A stretch of DNA of 64,000 nucleotides from Dyella flava (GTDB lineage: Bacteria > Pseudomonadota > Gammaproteobacteria > Xanthomonadales > Rhodanobacteraceae): assembly GCF_016904955.1 (NCBI RefSeq), contig NZ_JADIKE010000027.1, forward strand, positions 62,001 through 126,000. The letters run 5' to 3'. The notes under the pieces are model-generated. The model searched no databases, was not told the DNA's origin, and was given only the letters and a program-made list of their open reading frames with translations. The translations under genes and the position numbers were made by a program. Position 1 is the first letter of the stretch, and each line of letters begins with the position of its first letter. Shown here in pieces: positions 45,891-55,365 of this stretch.

Positions 45891-46182
45891 TTAAGGCAAC
45901 GCTGATCAAGTATCGCCGTCGTCATGATGTCTGGAAGGCTCGCAGGCTGTGTCGCGTGGCGCCGGGAAGACTGGCCGTCTTGCCAAGCCGCGGGGCACAG
46001 CCTGCGAGCCTTCCAGGCATCACCCCATCATTTAAAATTCAACGTTGGGGCCAGCCCTGTCTGTTCGCATGCCTTCGGCCCGCCGTCTCGACAGACAGCC
46101 AGTCTGCCCTCGCCGACGGTCCTGTGGCCTGCAAACAGACAGGGCTGGTGACGACGGCGATACTTGATCAGCGTCGCCTTAA
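45891..46182. mobile_element. MITE-like non-coding element with 34-bp terminal inverted repeats
   Basis: 292 bp bounded by 34-bp inverted repeats starting TTAAGGC and ending GTCGTCA (45891-45924 and 46149-46182), differing at one position. The inside holds two hairpins: one with arms GGCTCGCAGGCTGTG / CACAGCCTGCGAGCC and one with arms CAGCCCTGTCTGTT / AACAGACAGGGCTG. It encodes no protein. The first hairpin is similar in reverse complement to the element at 22346-22528. No obvious target duplication beyond the TTAA ends. Confidence 0.75.
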
Positions 46183-46248
46183 CGTCGCAGCTCGACCATG
46201 GAGTTGGCAAAAGCGGCATCGTCCATCTTTCACATGAGAGTACATGCC

Positions 46249-46953
46249 ATGAATACCATCGACCCGAATACTCATCTGACCATCGGTGCGCTGATCTTTC
46301 CCGATATGGATCAATGCGATTTCACCGGGCCTTTCGAGGCGCTTTCCCGGGTGCCCAACTCCACCTTCTTGACCATTGCCAAAGACACCGGGCCTGTTCG
46401 CGATTTGCGCGGCCTGCGAATTTTGCCGGATCTGTCGATCGCCGATGCGCCTCAGCTCGATGTGCTACTTGTACCGGGCGGGCACGGTCAGGAAGCATTG
46501 ATGCACGACGAGGCCATTCTCGGCTTCATTCGAAAGCAAGCGAGCCACGCACGTTACGTTTTCTCGGTCTGCACCGGCGCGTTGTTATGTGGCGCGGCGG
46601 GCTTGCTGGAAGGCAAGCGCGCGACGACGCATTGGACCGCCATGGATGTGCTCCCTTACTACGGCGCCACCCCGGTGAACGAACGCGTGGTTATCGATGG
46701 CGCCATGATCAGTGCCGGCGGTGTTACGGCGGGCATCGATGGGTCGCTGGTGGTCGTATCCCTGCTGCGAGGTGTCACGGTAGCGGAAGAGCTGCAACTC
46801 TACATGGCTTACGACCCACAGACGCCTTTCACCGCCGGCTCACCGGCCACCGCGCCGGTACACGTATTAATCGCGGTGACCGAGCGTGCAGAGGCGATCA
46901 CCAAGCAGCGCATGGAAACCGGGCAGCGCTATCGGACAAGGCAACACCCATGA
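46249..46953 (+). CDS. DJ-1/PfpI-family protein (isonitrile hydratase-like)
   Basis: 234 aa. TIGALIFPDMDQCDFTGPFE holds the acidic residue, and VFSVCTGALLCGAAGLL the nucleophile Cys of the isonitrile hydratase (InhA)-type DJ-1 group; there is no attached HTH. GGHGQEALMHDEAI and THWTAMDVLPYYGATPV are typical. It hydrates isonitriles in characterised members, but many relatives have other roles. A XRE regulator gene follows 97 bp later on the same strand. Confidence 0.87.
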   Translation: MNTIDPNTHLTIGALIFPDMDQCDFTGPFEALSRVPNSTFLTIAKDTGPVRDLRGLRILPDLSIADAPQLDVLLVPGGHGQEALMHDEAILGFIRKQASHARYVFSVCTGALLCGAAGLLEGKRATTHWTAMDVLPYYGATPVNERVVIDGAMISAGGVTAGIDGSLVVVSLLRGVTVAEELQLYMAYDPQTPFTAGSPATAPVHVLIAVTERAEAITKQRMETGQRYRTRQHP

Positions 46954-47050
46954 ATGCCTGCTGGCGGGTGAGCCCGATGGATTTACCCGCGTTCGCAGCC
47001 GAACATTGAAAAGTCGAGGCGTGTTCTTACGCCTTACCAGAGATAGAGTC

Positions 47051-47890
47051 ATGGCCTCCGCACTGTTAAAAAACGCCTCCCATGCCGGAGTTCAAAACGA
47101 CTTGGGTTCGCTGATGCGCTATTGGCGCGGCATACGCGGAAAAAGCCAGTTGGACGTATCGATGGATACCGGCATTTCACAGCGGCATATCAGCTTTATC
47201 GAAAGCGGGCGAAGCAACCCCAGTCGCCAGGCGCTGATTCATATCGCCCAGGCACTCGATATTCCTTTGCGCGAGCGAAATGTGTTGCTGCAAGCCTCTG
47301 GTTACGCGCCTATTTACTCAGAGAGCTCACTGGAAGCGCCGGAGATGCGCAGCCTTCAAAAAGCGTTGTCGCGAATGCTGCACCAACATGCCCCGTTCCC
47401 GGCGATCGTGATGGACAGGTATTGGAATGTCCTGATGACGAACGACCATGCACCGCGCTTTTTCAACGGCTTTATCGATATGTCGGCCCGCGCTGAGCCG
47501 CGCAATATCCTTCACCTTATTTTCGATCCTGATGGCTTGCGTCCGTTTATGGTCAATTGGGAACAAACGGCACGCAGCCTTATTCAACGCGTGCATCGCG
47601 AATCGGTGGGTCGCGTCGTTGACGAAAAAACGGGGCAATTGCTGCGTGCTCTTCACGCCTACCCTGATGTCAAAGCAGAGTGGGTAGCACCCCATCCCCA
47701 TGCAATAGCACCCCATGCGCCGGTTATTCCCTTGAGCTTCGCCAAGGACGGCGTGGTGATGAATTACTTTTCGATGGTCGCCACGGTGGGAACGCCACAG
47801 ACCATAAGCGCACAGGAAATTCGTATCGAGTGCATGTTCCCCGCCGACGATGACACCGAGGCGAAGCACATGCAGATACTTGGCGACTGA
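47051..47890 (+). CDS. XRE-family regulator with MmyB-like ligand-binding domain
   Basis: 279 aa from ATG 47051. N-terminal XRE HTH (residues ~18-75: LMRYWRGIRGKSQLDVSMDT, then GISQRHISFIESGRSNPSRQ). The remainder is the MmyB/MLTR-like effector domain (FPAIVMDRYWNVLMTNDHAP). Such regulators control oxidative or short-chain dehydrogenase genes. It probably regulates the upstream DJ-1 gene or itself. Confidence 0.9.
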   Translation: MASALLKNASHAGVQNDLGSLMRYWRGIRGKSQLDVSMDTGISQRHISFIESGRSNPSRQALIHIAQALDIPLRERNVLLQASGYAPIYSESSLEAPEMRSLQKALSRMLHQHAPFPAIVMDRYWNVLMTNDHAPRFFNGFIDMSARAEPRNILHLIFDPDGLRPFMVNWEQTARSLIQRVHRESVGRVVDEKTGQLLRALHAYPDVKAEWVAPHPHAIAPHAPVIPLSFAKDGVVMNYFSMVATVGTPQTISAQEIRIECMFPADDDTEAKHMQILGD

Positions 47891-48026
47891 CCGGCGATAC
47901 TTGCCCAAACGCCGGGCACGCCATGCCGTCCCTTGGCGTCGCACGAAGATGGTGATCGCCAGCGACGCAGCACTGCGTTATTCACGCTCCGCCACACCCA
48001 TGTCGACGATTACCGCAATCCCGCCG

Positions 48027-48623
48027 CTAATCCTGTTCGCCGATCGTTTGGGCGTACGTATTTCCGTACGGATAGAACAATTGCTTGCGGCCTTGCTGCC
48101 ATGCCGCCTTGAGTTCGGGCGTAGTGATGTCCCAGTCCAGCCGGCATTTCTTCATGACGGCACGCATGTCCTGGCGCAGCTCTTCTGAAGTGGGGCGGCC
48201 GAAGAACCAGTAGCCGTTGTAGATCTTGTAGATGACTAAATCGGGCTCGAGGATGATCGTGTGGGGAATCATCGGATTGTGGGCCGGATCGGTGTATTCG
48301 GCGATGTCGAGGTCCTTCTGCACAGTCCGCCGCGTGTCCGACAGGAAGGGCCAGTGGGCGCCTACTCCACTGCGAAATTCATTCGTCTCAGTGATGTTGT
48401 CGGTACTGATCGTGACCAGCCGGCAATAGCTGACTTCGAGTTCACGATGCAATTGAACCAGCCCTTCGCACTGGCGACGGTCCTTGGGGCAAAAGCCGCC
48501 GCGGCTCAGAACCAGCACCATGGGATCCTGTCCTTGCAGCTCTGAGAGTTTTCGGCGTTTGCCGGTATGGTCGGAGAGCGCATAGTCGGGGAAGGTCGCC
48601 CCAGGAATGATGTCCGGTCGCAT
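48027..48623 (-). CDS. Peroxiredoxin (AhpC/TSA-fold redoxin)
   Basis: 198 aa. Redoxin fold with the peroxidatic Cys in LSRGGFCPKDRRQCEGLV; a second Cys seven residues later may serve as the resolving residue. WPFLSDTRRTVQKDLDI and the C-terminal IYKIYNGYWFFGRP match an AhpC/TSA family branch seen in proteobacteria. GAGGAGG lies upstream of the ATG. It reduces peroxides in the cytoplasm; reductant unknown. Confidence 0.87.
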   Translation of the reverse strand: MRPDIIPGATFPDYALSDHTGKRRKLSELQGQDPMVLVLSRGGFCPKDRRQCEGLVQLHRELEVSYCRLVTISTDNITETNEFRSGVGAHWPFLSDTRRTVQKDLDIAEYTDPAHNPMIPHTIILEPDLVIYKIYNGYWFFGRPTSEELRQDMRAVMKKCRLDWDITTPELKAAWQQGRKQLFYPYGNTYAQTIGEQD

Positions 48624-48812
48624 ACGAAGGCCTCCTCTTCAGTCGATACGAAGGTTACTCCGCCCCGTTATTCGCGGATAAATCGGGGCACGCTCCGAAT
48701 GAAACAGGTTCGCAAGACTGCCCCTCACCCCAGCCCTCTCCTCGCTCCTCAAAGCTGGCGCCATCCACTCCCCGCGTGCCCCACAGGGGAGAGGGAGCAA
48801 AGCATGGAGCTT

Positions 48813-50414
48813 TTAACCACGCCGACGGGCTTGCGCATCACCGATCACTTTTCCTTCAATGAAAACCCAGGCACTGATCGCGCTAAGCAACGCAAGTGCG
48901 GCGGCAACCAGCATCACCCAGCGAAATCCCGCGACAAACGACACCTTGACCGCATGCCTCAGCGCAGCTGCGGCCGCTTCCGCATAACCCCCGGGAATCA
49001 CGATGCCGGCCAGTTTGCCGCGCTGCGTGACAACCGCAGCAACGAGTCCTGGCGATGCATGCATTCGAGCCAACTCGCCGTTCAAGGTGGCATCGAAAAC
49101 CGATGTCAGCACGACACCGAACAGCGCGATGGCCAGCAACGCTGCCGCGCGCGACACCGCGTTATTGATGCCCGACGCCGTGCCTGCCAGTTGCTTGTCC
49201 ACACTGTTCATGACGGTGGTGGTCAGCGGCGCCACGGTGATGCCCATGCCCAGCCCGAGCATGCAAATGGCCGGGAAAAATGCTTGCCAATAGCCGCTGC
49301 TGGTCGATGCCAGCGTGAACATGGCGAATCCGATGGAAGCCATGAACGGACCGATCACCAGCGGCAGCCGGGATCCGAACCGATCCACCAAGCTCCCTGC
49401 CCAGCGCGACAACACAAACAGGATCACGATAAACGGCAACAACGCGGCGCCCGCCACGGTGGCGCCATATCCCTGCACTTGAATCAAGTTCAGCGGCAGG
49501 AAGAACAGACTGCCACCCAGTGCTGCATAAAGCAGCGCCGTCAGTACGTTGGCGCCGGCAAAACTGCGCTCACGAAAAAGCTTCAACGGCAACATGGGCG
49601 ATGCGATGCGTGCCTCGACGTAGACAAATAGCACCAACGCCACGAGACCGACAACCACCGCCATCCAGATCGGCGTCGCGCTCCAGCCACGAGCGGGTGC
49701 CTCGATGAAGGCGAAGACCAGCCCGGCCAGGCCGATTGTCACCAAGCCCGCGCCGAATGCATCGATGGAACCACCGCCCTGGCCGCCTTTGCTTTCAGGC
49801 ACCTTGGCCGCGCATATCGCCCACAGCACGATCCCTATCGGCGCATTGACCAGAAAGGCCAGGTTCCACGAGTAATGCTCGACCAGAAAGCCGCCGATGA
49901 CCGGCCCGATCGCCGCCGTGATGGCGCTGAATGCCGACCACGTACCAATGGCTGCTCCACGCTCCGACGTTGGAAAGGTCGCGCTGATCAAGGCCAGGCT
50001 GCCCGGAATCAGCAGCGCCGCGCCGACGCCCTGCACCGCCCGCGCTGCAATGAGTGGCATCACGGCCGTCGACAGCGAACAACCGATCGACGCCAGCGTG
50101 AACAGGCCGCTGCCGATCAAAAAAATGCGCTTGCGCCCAAAGCGATCGCCTAGCGCGCCACCGACCAAAAGCAGTGACGCCAGGAACAACGCATACGATT
50201 CCATCACCCATTGCGCATCGGAGGTGGTGGCGCCGAGCGTTCGCTGGATGGCGGGAAGCGCGACATTGACCACGGTGCCGTCGATGAACGCGAGACTGGA
50301 TCCAAGGATCGCCGCGACCAGCGTCCAACGTCGCGATGACCTCGCACAAGGCGTCGCGGACGGCCCGCCAAGGATGACGCCTTCTTCGCAGGGTGGTTTT
50401 CCAATCTGGCTCAC
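48813..50414 (-). CDS. MFS drug exporter, DHA2 family (EmrB/QacA type)
   Basis: About 533 aa from a likely GTG at 50414 (VSQIGKPPCEEG); the real start could differ. 14 hydrophobic segments are expected for DHA2. Motif A GGALGDRFGRKRIFLIGS and motif C-like GPVIGGFLVEHYSWNLAF follow the first helix (LGSSLAFIDGTVVNVALPAI). It exports drugs or other toxic compounds by proton exchange. No TetR or membrane-fusion partner is nearby. Confidence 0.9.
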   Translation of the reverse strand: MSQIGKPPCEEGVILGGPSATPCARSSRRWTLVAAILGSSLAFIDGTVVNVALPAIQRTLGATTSDAQWVMESYALFLASLLLVGGALGDRFGRKRIFLIGSGLFTLASIGCSLSTAVMPLIAARAVQGVGAALLIPGSLALISATFPTSERGAAIGTWSAFSAITAAIGPVIGGFLVEHYSWNLAFLVNAPIGIVLWAICAAKVPESKGGQGGGSIDAFGAGLVTIGLAGLVFAFIEAPARGWSATPIWMAVVVGLVALVLFVYVEARIASPMLPLKLFRERSFAGANVLTALLYAALGGSLFFLPLNLIQVQGYGATVAGAALLPFIVILFVLSRWAGSLVDRFGSRLPLVIGPFMASIGFAMFTLASTSSGYWQAFFPAICMLGLGMGITVAPLTTTVMNSVDKQLAGTASGINNAVSRAAALLAIALFGVVLTSVFDATLNGELARMHASPGLVAAVVTQRGKLAGIVIPGGYAEAAAAALRHAVKVSFVAGFRWVMLVAAALALLSAISAWVFIEGKVIGDAQARRRG

Positions 50415-50546
50415 GGCAACTCGCCTGTGTGGGCGGCCGGCGCCGATACGCGCCTTCAATCGATCATGTTGGCGACCCTGCCCTGGATTTGGCAATAGCC
50501 GTGAAGCACACAGGCTTTTTGGAATAGCAGCGAGGCATCACCCGGA

Positions 50547-51659
50547 TCAACTGAGTGTCGCAAAGGCTGCCGGCGTAAAGTCGCCCAGCTGATCAACACG
50601 GCCCTGCCGAACTTTTTCAAGCCAGGAAGGATCCTGCAGCAGCGCACGCCCTACTCCAGCCAGGTCAAACTCGCCGCGTTCCAGCCGCTCGAAAAGCCGG
50701 TCCAGCGATGCGGCGCTGGCACTCTTGCCGGCGAAGGATTCCCAGGCGTCGCCATCCAGACCCACCGAGCCGACCGCGATGGCGGTGACGCCGATGAGCT
50801 TCTTCGCCCAGCCGGCCAAGCTCAACGTCTTGTCAAAGCCGGGAAAGGCGGGCTCCCAGAATTTTTGTTGAGAAAGATGAAAAGCGTCCGCACCGGCATC
50901 GACGAACGCGCCAAGCCACCGTTCCAGCACGCGAGGTGTTTCGGCGAGTCGTGCGTGGAAATCCCTGGGCTTCCACTGCGAGAGACGCAGAATCACCGGA
51001 AAGCCGGCCGGCACGACGGCACGAATGGACTTGAGAATCTCGACCGCAAAGCGGGAACGCTCGATAAGCGTCGCGCCGCCATACCGATCACTTCGCCGGT
51101 TGAGCTCCTCCGAGAAAAACTGATTGATAAGGTAACCGTGCGCGCCATGCAATTCGACGCCGTCAAATCCGAACTGCGCCGCATCTGCGGCTGCACGGGC
51201 AAAGGCGTCGATGGTGTCGGCGACATCCGTCTCGCTCATCGGCTGGCTTACGCGCTCACCCGTCTCCGCCAGTCCCGAGGGGCTCTCGAAGGGTGCGGGT
51301 GGCGTCCAGTCAGGTGCCGAATTGGAGGGCTTCTGACCGACGTGCCACAGCTGCGGCACGATCCGTCCTCCCGCCGCGTGAACCTCGTCGACTACCGTCT
51401 TCCAGCCGGCGAGCGCCGCCTCACCATGAAAGCGCGGGACATCGGGCAGGTTGAGTGCAGCCGGACGATCCACGCCCGTCCCTTCCGTGATGATCAGGCC
51501 AACGCCCTGCTCCGCGCGACGGCGATAGTAGGCAGCGACCTCGGCCGTCGGCACGCCGCCCGGAGAGAAGGATCGCGTCATCGGGGCCATCACCACGCGG
51601 TTGGGCAAATCGAGGGCATTCAGCCGATAGGGGCTGAAGAGAACATCAAGACCGGACAT
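50547..51659 (-). CDS. NADH:flavin oxidoreductase, Old Yellow Enzyme family
   Basis: 370 aa. VLFSPYRLNALDLPNRVVMA start, WHVGQKPS, active-site His pair and Tyr in ELHGAHGYLINQFFSEELNR, and RSDRYGG. GGGAG precedes the ATG. Unlike the OYE at 41496 (HAGN), it keeps the HGAH pattern of the enoate reductase/YqjM side. It reduces activated C=C bonds or cleaves nitro/nitrate compounds. Divergent from the LysR at 51814 and transcribed toward the DHA2 gene. Confidence 0.92.
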   Translation of the reverse strand: MSGLDVLFSPYRLNALDLPNRVVMAPMTRSFSPGGVPTAEVAAYYRRRAEQGVGLIITEGTGVDRPAALNLPDVPRFHGEAALAGWKTVVDEVHAAGGRIVPQLWHVGQKPSNSAPDWTPPAPFESPSGLAETGERVSQPMSETDVADTIDAFARAAADAAQFGFDGVELHGAHGYLINQFFSEELNRRSDRYGGATLIERSRFAVEILKSIRAVVPAGFPVILRLSQWKPRDFHARLAETPRVLERWLGAFVDAGADAFHLSQQKFWEPAFPGFDKTLSLAGWAKKLIGVTAIAVGSVGLDGDAWESFAGKSASAASLDRLFERLERGEFDLAGVGRALLQDPSWLEKVRQGRVDQLGDFTPAAFATLS

Positions 51660-51813
51660 GGGGTACTCCCTATCGGAATGTAGAAGTGCCGGCCGCGGGC
51701 GCGGGAACCGCCTTGGCGTGGCCGGCCGGATGCGTTGAGGGGAAAATTAGACCCTTCCAGACCCACCCACTAGCCGGTAAATTCGGGAGGAACCCTTCCA
51801 TAGGTGAAAGGCC

Positions 51814-52719
51814 ATGGACCGACTCGAAGCCATGCGCATCCTGCTCGCGGCGGTAGACACGGGCAGCCTTTCCGCCGCCAGTCGCCAGCTGCACATTCCA
51901 CTGGCTACCGTCAGTCGTCGTGTATCCGAACTGGAGGAACACCTTCGTGCCCGACTGTTGCTGCGCGGCACGCGCAAGCTCACGCTGACCGATGCAGGCC
52001 GCGATTACGTCGCCTCATGCCGGCGCATCCTGGAAGACCTGGTGGAGGCCGAGCGCACGGCAACCGGCGAGTATCGCGCGCCGCAGGGCGAGCTGATCAT
52101 CAGCGCGCCGCTGGTCATCGGCCGCACCCACGTGGTCCCCGTGCTAGTCGAGTTTCTGCAGGCTTACCCGGAGATTCGTGCGCGCATCCAATTGAGTGAT
52201 CGCGTCAGCAACATGCTCGAAGAACAAGTCGATGTCGCCATACGTCTGGGTGAGCTTCCGGACAGTGACATTATTGCCACCCGCGTTGGACTCATCAGCC
52301 GCGTACTCTGCGCAAGCCCTGGCTACCTCGCATCACACGGCGCACCTGAAAAACCCCACGATCTTGTCTCTCACGACTGCATTACCTATGAAGGCTATTC
52401 CGCCGCAGACCGATGGGAGTTTCGCTTCGATCGAACGTCGCAACTGATCCAGGTCGCGTCGCGCCTCACCGTAAACTTGGCTGAAGCTGCCGTTATTGCC
52501 GCTATTGCCGGTGCCGGCATTGCCCGCGTTCTGTCAGACCAAATCGCAGAACCATTGAAATCGGGAGCGTTGGTGCGACTACTCCAGGCATTCGAACCCA
52601 CGCCCATGCCCGCCAGTCTGGTGTATCCGCGACAGCGTCACGTGCCGTTGAAGCTGCGTGCATTCCTGGACTTTGCAACGCCACGGCTGCGGCAGCGGCT
52701 TGGCTATGAAAGCGCGTAG
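51814..52719 (+). CDS. LysR-family transcriptional regulator
   Basis: 301 aa. HTH at ~1-60 (MDRLEAMRILLAAVDTGSLS, then IPLATVSRRVSELEEHL). Effector domain from ~90 (GELIISAPLVIGRTHVVPVL). CrgA-like type. Divergent from the OYE gene with 154 bp between; that gene is the likely target. AAGG ribosome site. Confidence 0.92.
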   Translation: MDRLEAMRILLAAVDTGSLSAASRQLHIPLATVSRRVSELEEHLRARLLLRGTRKLTLTDAGRDYVASCRRILEDLVEAERTATGEYRAPQGELIISAPLVIGRTHVVPVLVEFLQAYPEIRARIQLSDRVSNMLEEQVDVAIRLGELPDSDIIATRVGLISRVLCASPGYLASHGAPEKPHDLVSHDCITYEGYSAADRWEFRFDRTSQLIQVASRLTVNLAEAAVIAAIAGAGIARVLSDQIAEPLKSGALVRLLQAFEPTPMPASLVYPRQRHVPLKLRAFLDFATPRLRQRLGYESA

Positions 52720-52981
52720 AACGCTTACTAGCCAACATTATGCAGACGGTATTTCGCACATCCATCGATGACGACGAGCGACGTTGCACGTACACCAAGT
52801 GTCAAGAAAATCCTACATGACACCCGCAGCAGTACTCGATTAAAGTGGTGGGGTCATCAACGCAGTTCGCGAAACAGCCAACGCTGATGGCCCAGGCAGC
52901 AATGCTTGGAGAGGCGCGAGTCGCGGGAGTAACGAGCTCCCACGACCCGCTAAACCACAAACAACTCAATGGAAGTTGCTC
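52720..52981. other. Intergenic region after LysR gene
   Basis: No recognisable gene. A GGAAG at about 52970 may serve the small ORF at 52982. Confidence 0.4.
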
Positions 52982-53269
52982 ATGATCTCCCAACATCATA
53001 CGGCACCGCCGTGCCCCTCGGATCGCAACGATCCAACACCGGCACCCACCTTGAACCTCGACGGCAGGCTCCCAACGCGGAGTTCGGGTCGGGAAATGCG
53101 GCAAATCCCCACATCCAGGCAGGCTGACATTGCGCTAGCGGTGCTTGTGGCTGAAGGCAAAGGCCGGGTGGACAACGCCTTCACATCCCATCGCACCGGC
53201 GAACGCAACGGCCTGCACGCCGCCCCTCACTTCCTGCATCACCTCGTCGACACGCACACCCCAGCGTAG
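52982..53269 (+). CDS. Small hypothetical ORF
   Basis: 95 aa from ATG 52982 with GGAAG upstream. QADIALAVLVAEGKGRVDNA looks protein-like, but no family is recognised; the N-terminus is Pro/His-rich. It may be spurious or a degraded gene. Confidence 0.25.
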   Translation: MISQHHTAPPCPSDRNDPTPAPTLNLDGRLPTRSSGREMRQIPTSRQADIALAVLVAEGKGRVDNAFTSHRTGERNGLHAAPHFLHHLVDTHTPA

Positions 53270-53399
53270 GGTGGATTAACGCGTGTACGTATGAGGGCGG
53301 CCATGTTGGTTCGCTGAGTCAGGACAGTGCGCCATTTTCGGCACGTTGGTTGGCGACAACGTGCCGCTTTTTCGGGATGGCAAACCACTCCACATGCAA

Positions 53400-53906
53400 T
53401 ACGCAGGCTGGGTTAGCGCAGCGTAACCCAGCGAATCATCCATCCCGAAAAGCAAAAATCACACACCAACACCGCACGTCGTAAAACCGCCCCACCCAGC
53501 ACCGGATCCTTCGACCATATGGAAACCGCCGTCGATTCGCTGGGTTACGCTGCGCTAACCCAGCCTACGACCATCGTCATTATCGCCAGCCACTCAAGGC
53601 GACACTTGCAAAGCAAAAAGTCAGACACGAATGCTCTTGGCAAAACGACGCAGTTGCGTAGGCTGGGTTAGCGCAGCGTAACCCAGCGAACCCCCATCCC
53701 GAAAAGCAAAAATCACACACCAACACCGCACGTCGTAAAACCGCTCCGCCCAGCACCGGATCCTTCGGCCATATGGAAACCGGCGTCGCTTCGCTGGGTT
53801 ACGCTGCGCTAACCCAGCCTACGGCAGTCGTCGTTATTGCTTGCCATTCAAGGCGACTGACTTGCAAAGCAAAAGTCAGACACGAATGCTCTTGGCGAAT
53901 TGGCGA
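53400..53906. repeat. Tandem repeat of two 255-bp units containing palindromes and epoxide-hydrolase gene pieces
   Basis: Two direct copies with period 255 bp (landmark GGCTGGGTTAGCGCAG at 53406 and 53661). Each unit has a left arm CTGGGTTAGCGCAGCGTAACCC, a ~50-bp piece resembling the epoxide-hydrolase gene around 53982-54053 (translated VSIWPKDPV versus VSMWPKDLV), the complementary arm, and the end of that gene. In unit 1 the end is a dead 12-codon tail (53621-53655, LRRFAKSIRV); in unit 2 it is the real gene end. Confidence 0.8.
53621..53655 (-). pseudogene. C-terminal tail fragment of an epoxide hydrolase-like gene
   Basis: Minus strand encodes QLRRFAKSIRV and a stop, matching the end of the intact protein (QELRQFAKSIRV). 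Only about 12 codons remain; it sits at the end of repeat unit 1. Confidence 0.75.
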
Positions 53907-55147
53907 AGTTCTTGAGCATACGCATCGGGCGCCTCCCAGGCCGGGAAATGCCCGCCATGCGCCTGCATGGAATACTGCTGCACGTTGTAAAAACGCTCCG
54001 CCCATTCCCTGGGTGCTTTCACCAGATCCTTGGGCCACATGGAAACCGCCGTGGGAACCGTCACATGGTCAGTCGCCTTGAGCGGCTGGCGATAATGACG
54101 GCTGTCGTAGTAGTAACGCACGGATGAACCGATGGTGCCGGTCGCCCAATAGATCATCACGTTGTCGATGAGCACATCCATCGGAAATGCCTTGAGCAGG
54201 TCACCGCCGTTGTCGCTCCAGAAGTAGAACTTCTCCACAATCCAGCTCGCAAGGCCCGCTGGTGAATCGGCCAGGCCGAATGCCAGGGTCTGTGGCCGGG
54301 TGGACTGCAGGTGTTCGTAGGCACCCTCATCCACTTCCCATTTCGCGAGGTCGGCCTGATACGCCTTTTCGGCATCGGTCAGCGGACGCGCGTTTGCAGG
54401 CAGCGGCATATCCACCACGGTCGAGACATGAATACCTTTCACGCTGGCGGGATATTTCAACGCGAGCCGTGTGGCGACGCCCGCCCCGATATCCGTTCCC
54501 GACGCGATATATCCGCGATAACCTAGCTTCTCGGTCATCAAGCGGTGGAACAGGTCTTCCGTAATCACTTGATACGGCCGCGTGGGCCGTTCCGACAGGC
54601 CAAAGCCCGGCAGCGTGGGGATGACAACATCGAATGCATCGTCCGCCGATCCACCGAATGCCGCAGGATCGGCCAGCCTGGGGGCGAGCATGCGGTACTC
54701 CGCAAAGCTGGACGGCCACCCGTTCATCAGCAGCAGCGGCTTGGGATGGGGGCCGCGACCGCGCAAATGGATGTAGCTGATACCGAAGCCTTGAATTTCA
54801 GCGCGCTGATGCGGCAACTCATTCAAGCGCTTTTCGGCCGCGTCGAAATCGTAAGTCGTGCACCAGTACTGGATGAGCGCCTTCAGGAAGGATTCGTTCA
54901 TGCCATAGCGCCAGTCGTCGCTGACGGCATCGTTCCAGCGGGTGGCGGACAGGCGGCGCAGAAGGTCCTGTCTGAGCGTGATATCGAACTGGATGCCGGA
55001 GCTATCGCCAGGGGTGATGTTGGAACCCGTCATCGTGGCCTTACCGTCCGCGGCTGACTCATTGAGCAAGGTGCGAGCACGCAATGAGTTTGCACCAAAC
55101 AGCGCCAGGGCGCCGCCTAGCCGACTCAGGAACTGGCGTCGAAGCAT
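53876..55147 (-). CDS. Tat-exported epoxide hydrolase (EHN-type alpha/beta hydrolase)
   Basis: 423 aa from ATG 55147. MLRRQFLSRLGGALALFGA is a Tat-type signal. The epoxide hydrolase N-terminal (EHN) domain (FDITLRQDLLRRLSATRW) precedes the hydrolase core. Oxyanion motif LMNGWPSSFAEY, nucleophile Asp219 in SGTDIGAGVATRL, catalytic His in HGGHFPAWEAP. The family hydrolyses epoxides to diols. Its 3' end is part of a repeat array, and dead copies of its tail occur at 53621-53655 and 62058-62117. Confidence 0.9.
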   Translation of the reverse strand: MLRRQFLSRLGGALALFGANSLRARTLLNESAADGKATMTGSNITPGDSSGIQFDITLRQDLLRRLSATRWNDAVSDDWRYGMNESFLKALIQYWCTTYDFDAAEKRLNELPHQRAEIQGFGISYIHLRGRGPHPKPLLLMNGWPSSFAEYRMLAPRLADPAAFGGSADDAFDVVIPTLPGFGLSERPTRPYQVITEDLFHRLMTEKLGYRGYIASGTDIGAGVATRLALKYPASVKGIHVSTVVDMPLPANARPLTDAEKAYQADLAKWEVDEGAYEHLQSTRPQTLAFGLADSPAGLASWIVEKFYFWSDNGGDLLKAFPMDVLIDNVMIYWATGTIGSSVRYYYDSRHYRQPLKATDHVTVPTAVSMWPKDLVKAPREWAERFYNVQQYSMQAHGGHFPAWEAPDAYAQELRQFAKSIRV

Positions 55148-55365
55148 TCTTGGAGCCTCCCGGTGGCGCGAAAGCACGTTTCAATCTGCGTAGAGCCATC
55201 GATGGCAACCTGCATCGATATTAGCCGGCCCGCGCGGCTCAAGGTTTGCCCTGAAAGCCGGCGCCAAGCCTTCTGCTGACAGCGTATGTCAGCAGCCTCT
55301 CTACAACCAGATCCGCGCCCTAGCCCCTGGCCCCATCGATCAACCGGCGGCCGTGGCGAGCCGGC

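Noticed and set aside
48567..49631. Plus-strand open frame (354 codons) opposite the DHA2 exporter
   Set aside because: Gln/His/Arg-rich antisense translation of membrane helices; no ribosome site or family.
50865..51683. Plus-strand open frame (272 codons) opposite the second Old Yellow Enzyme
   Set aside because: Antisense shadow.
53400..53906. Possible CRISPR-like array
   Set aside because: Only two units of 255 bp with no short regular repeat-spacer pattern; the content is palindromes and gene fragments.
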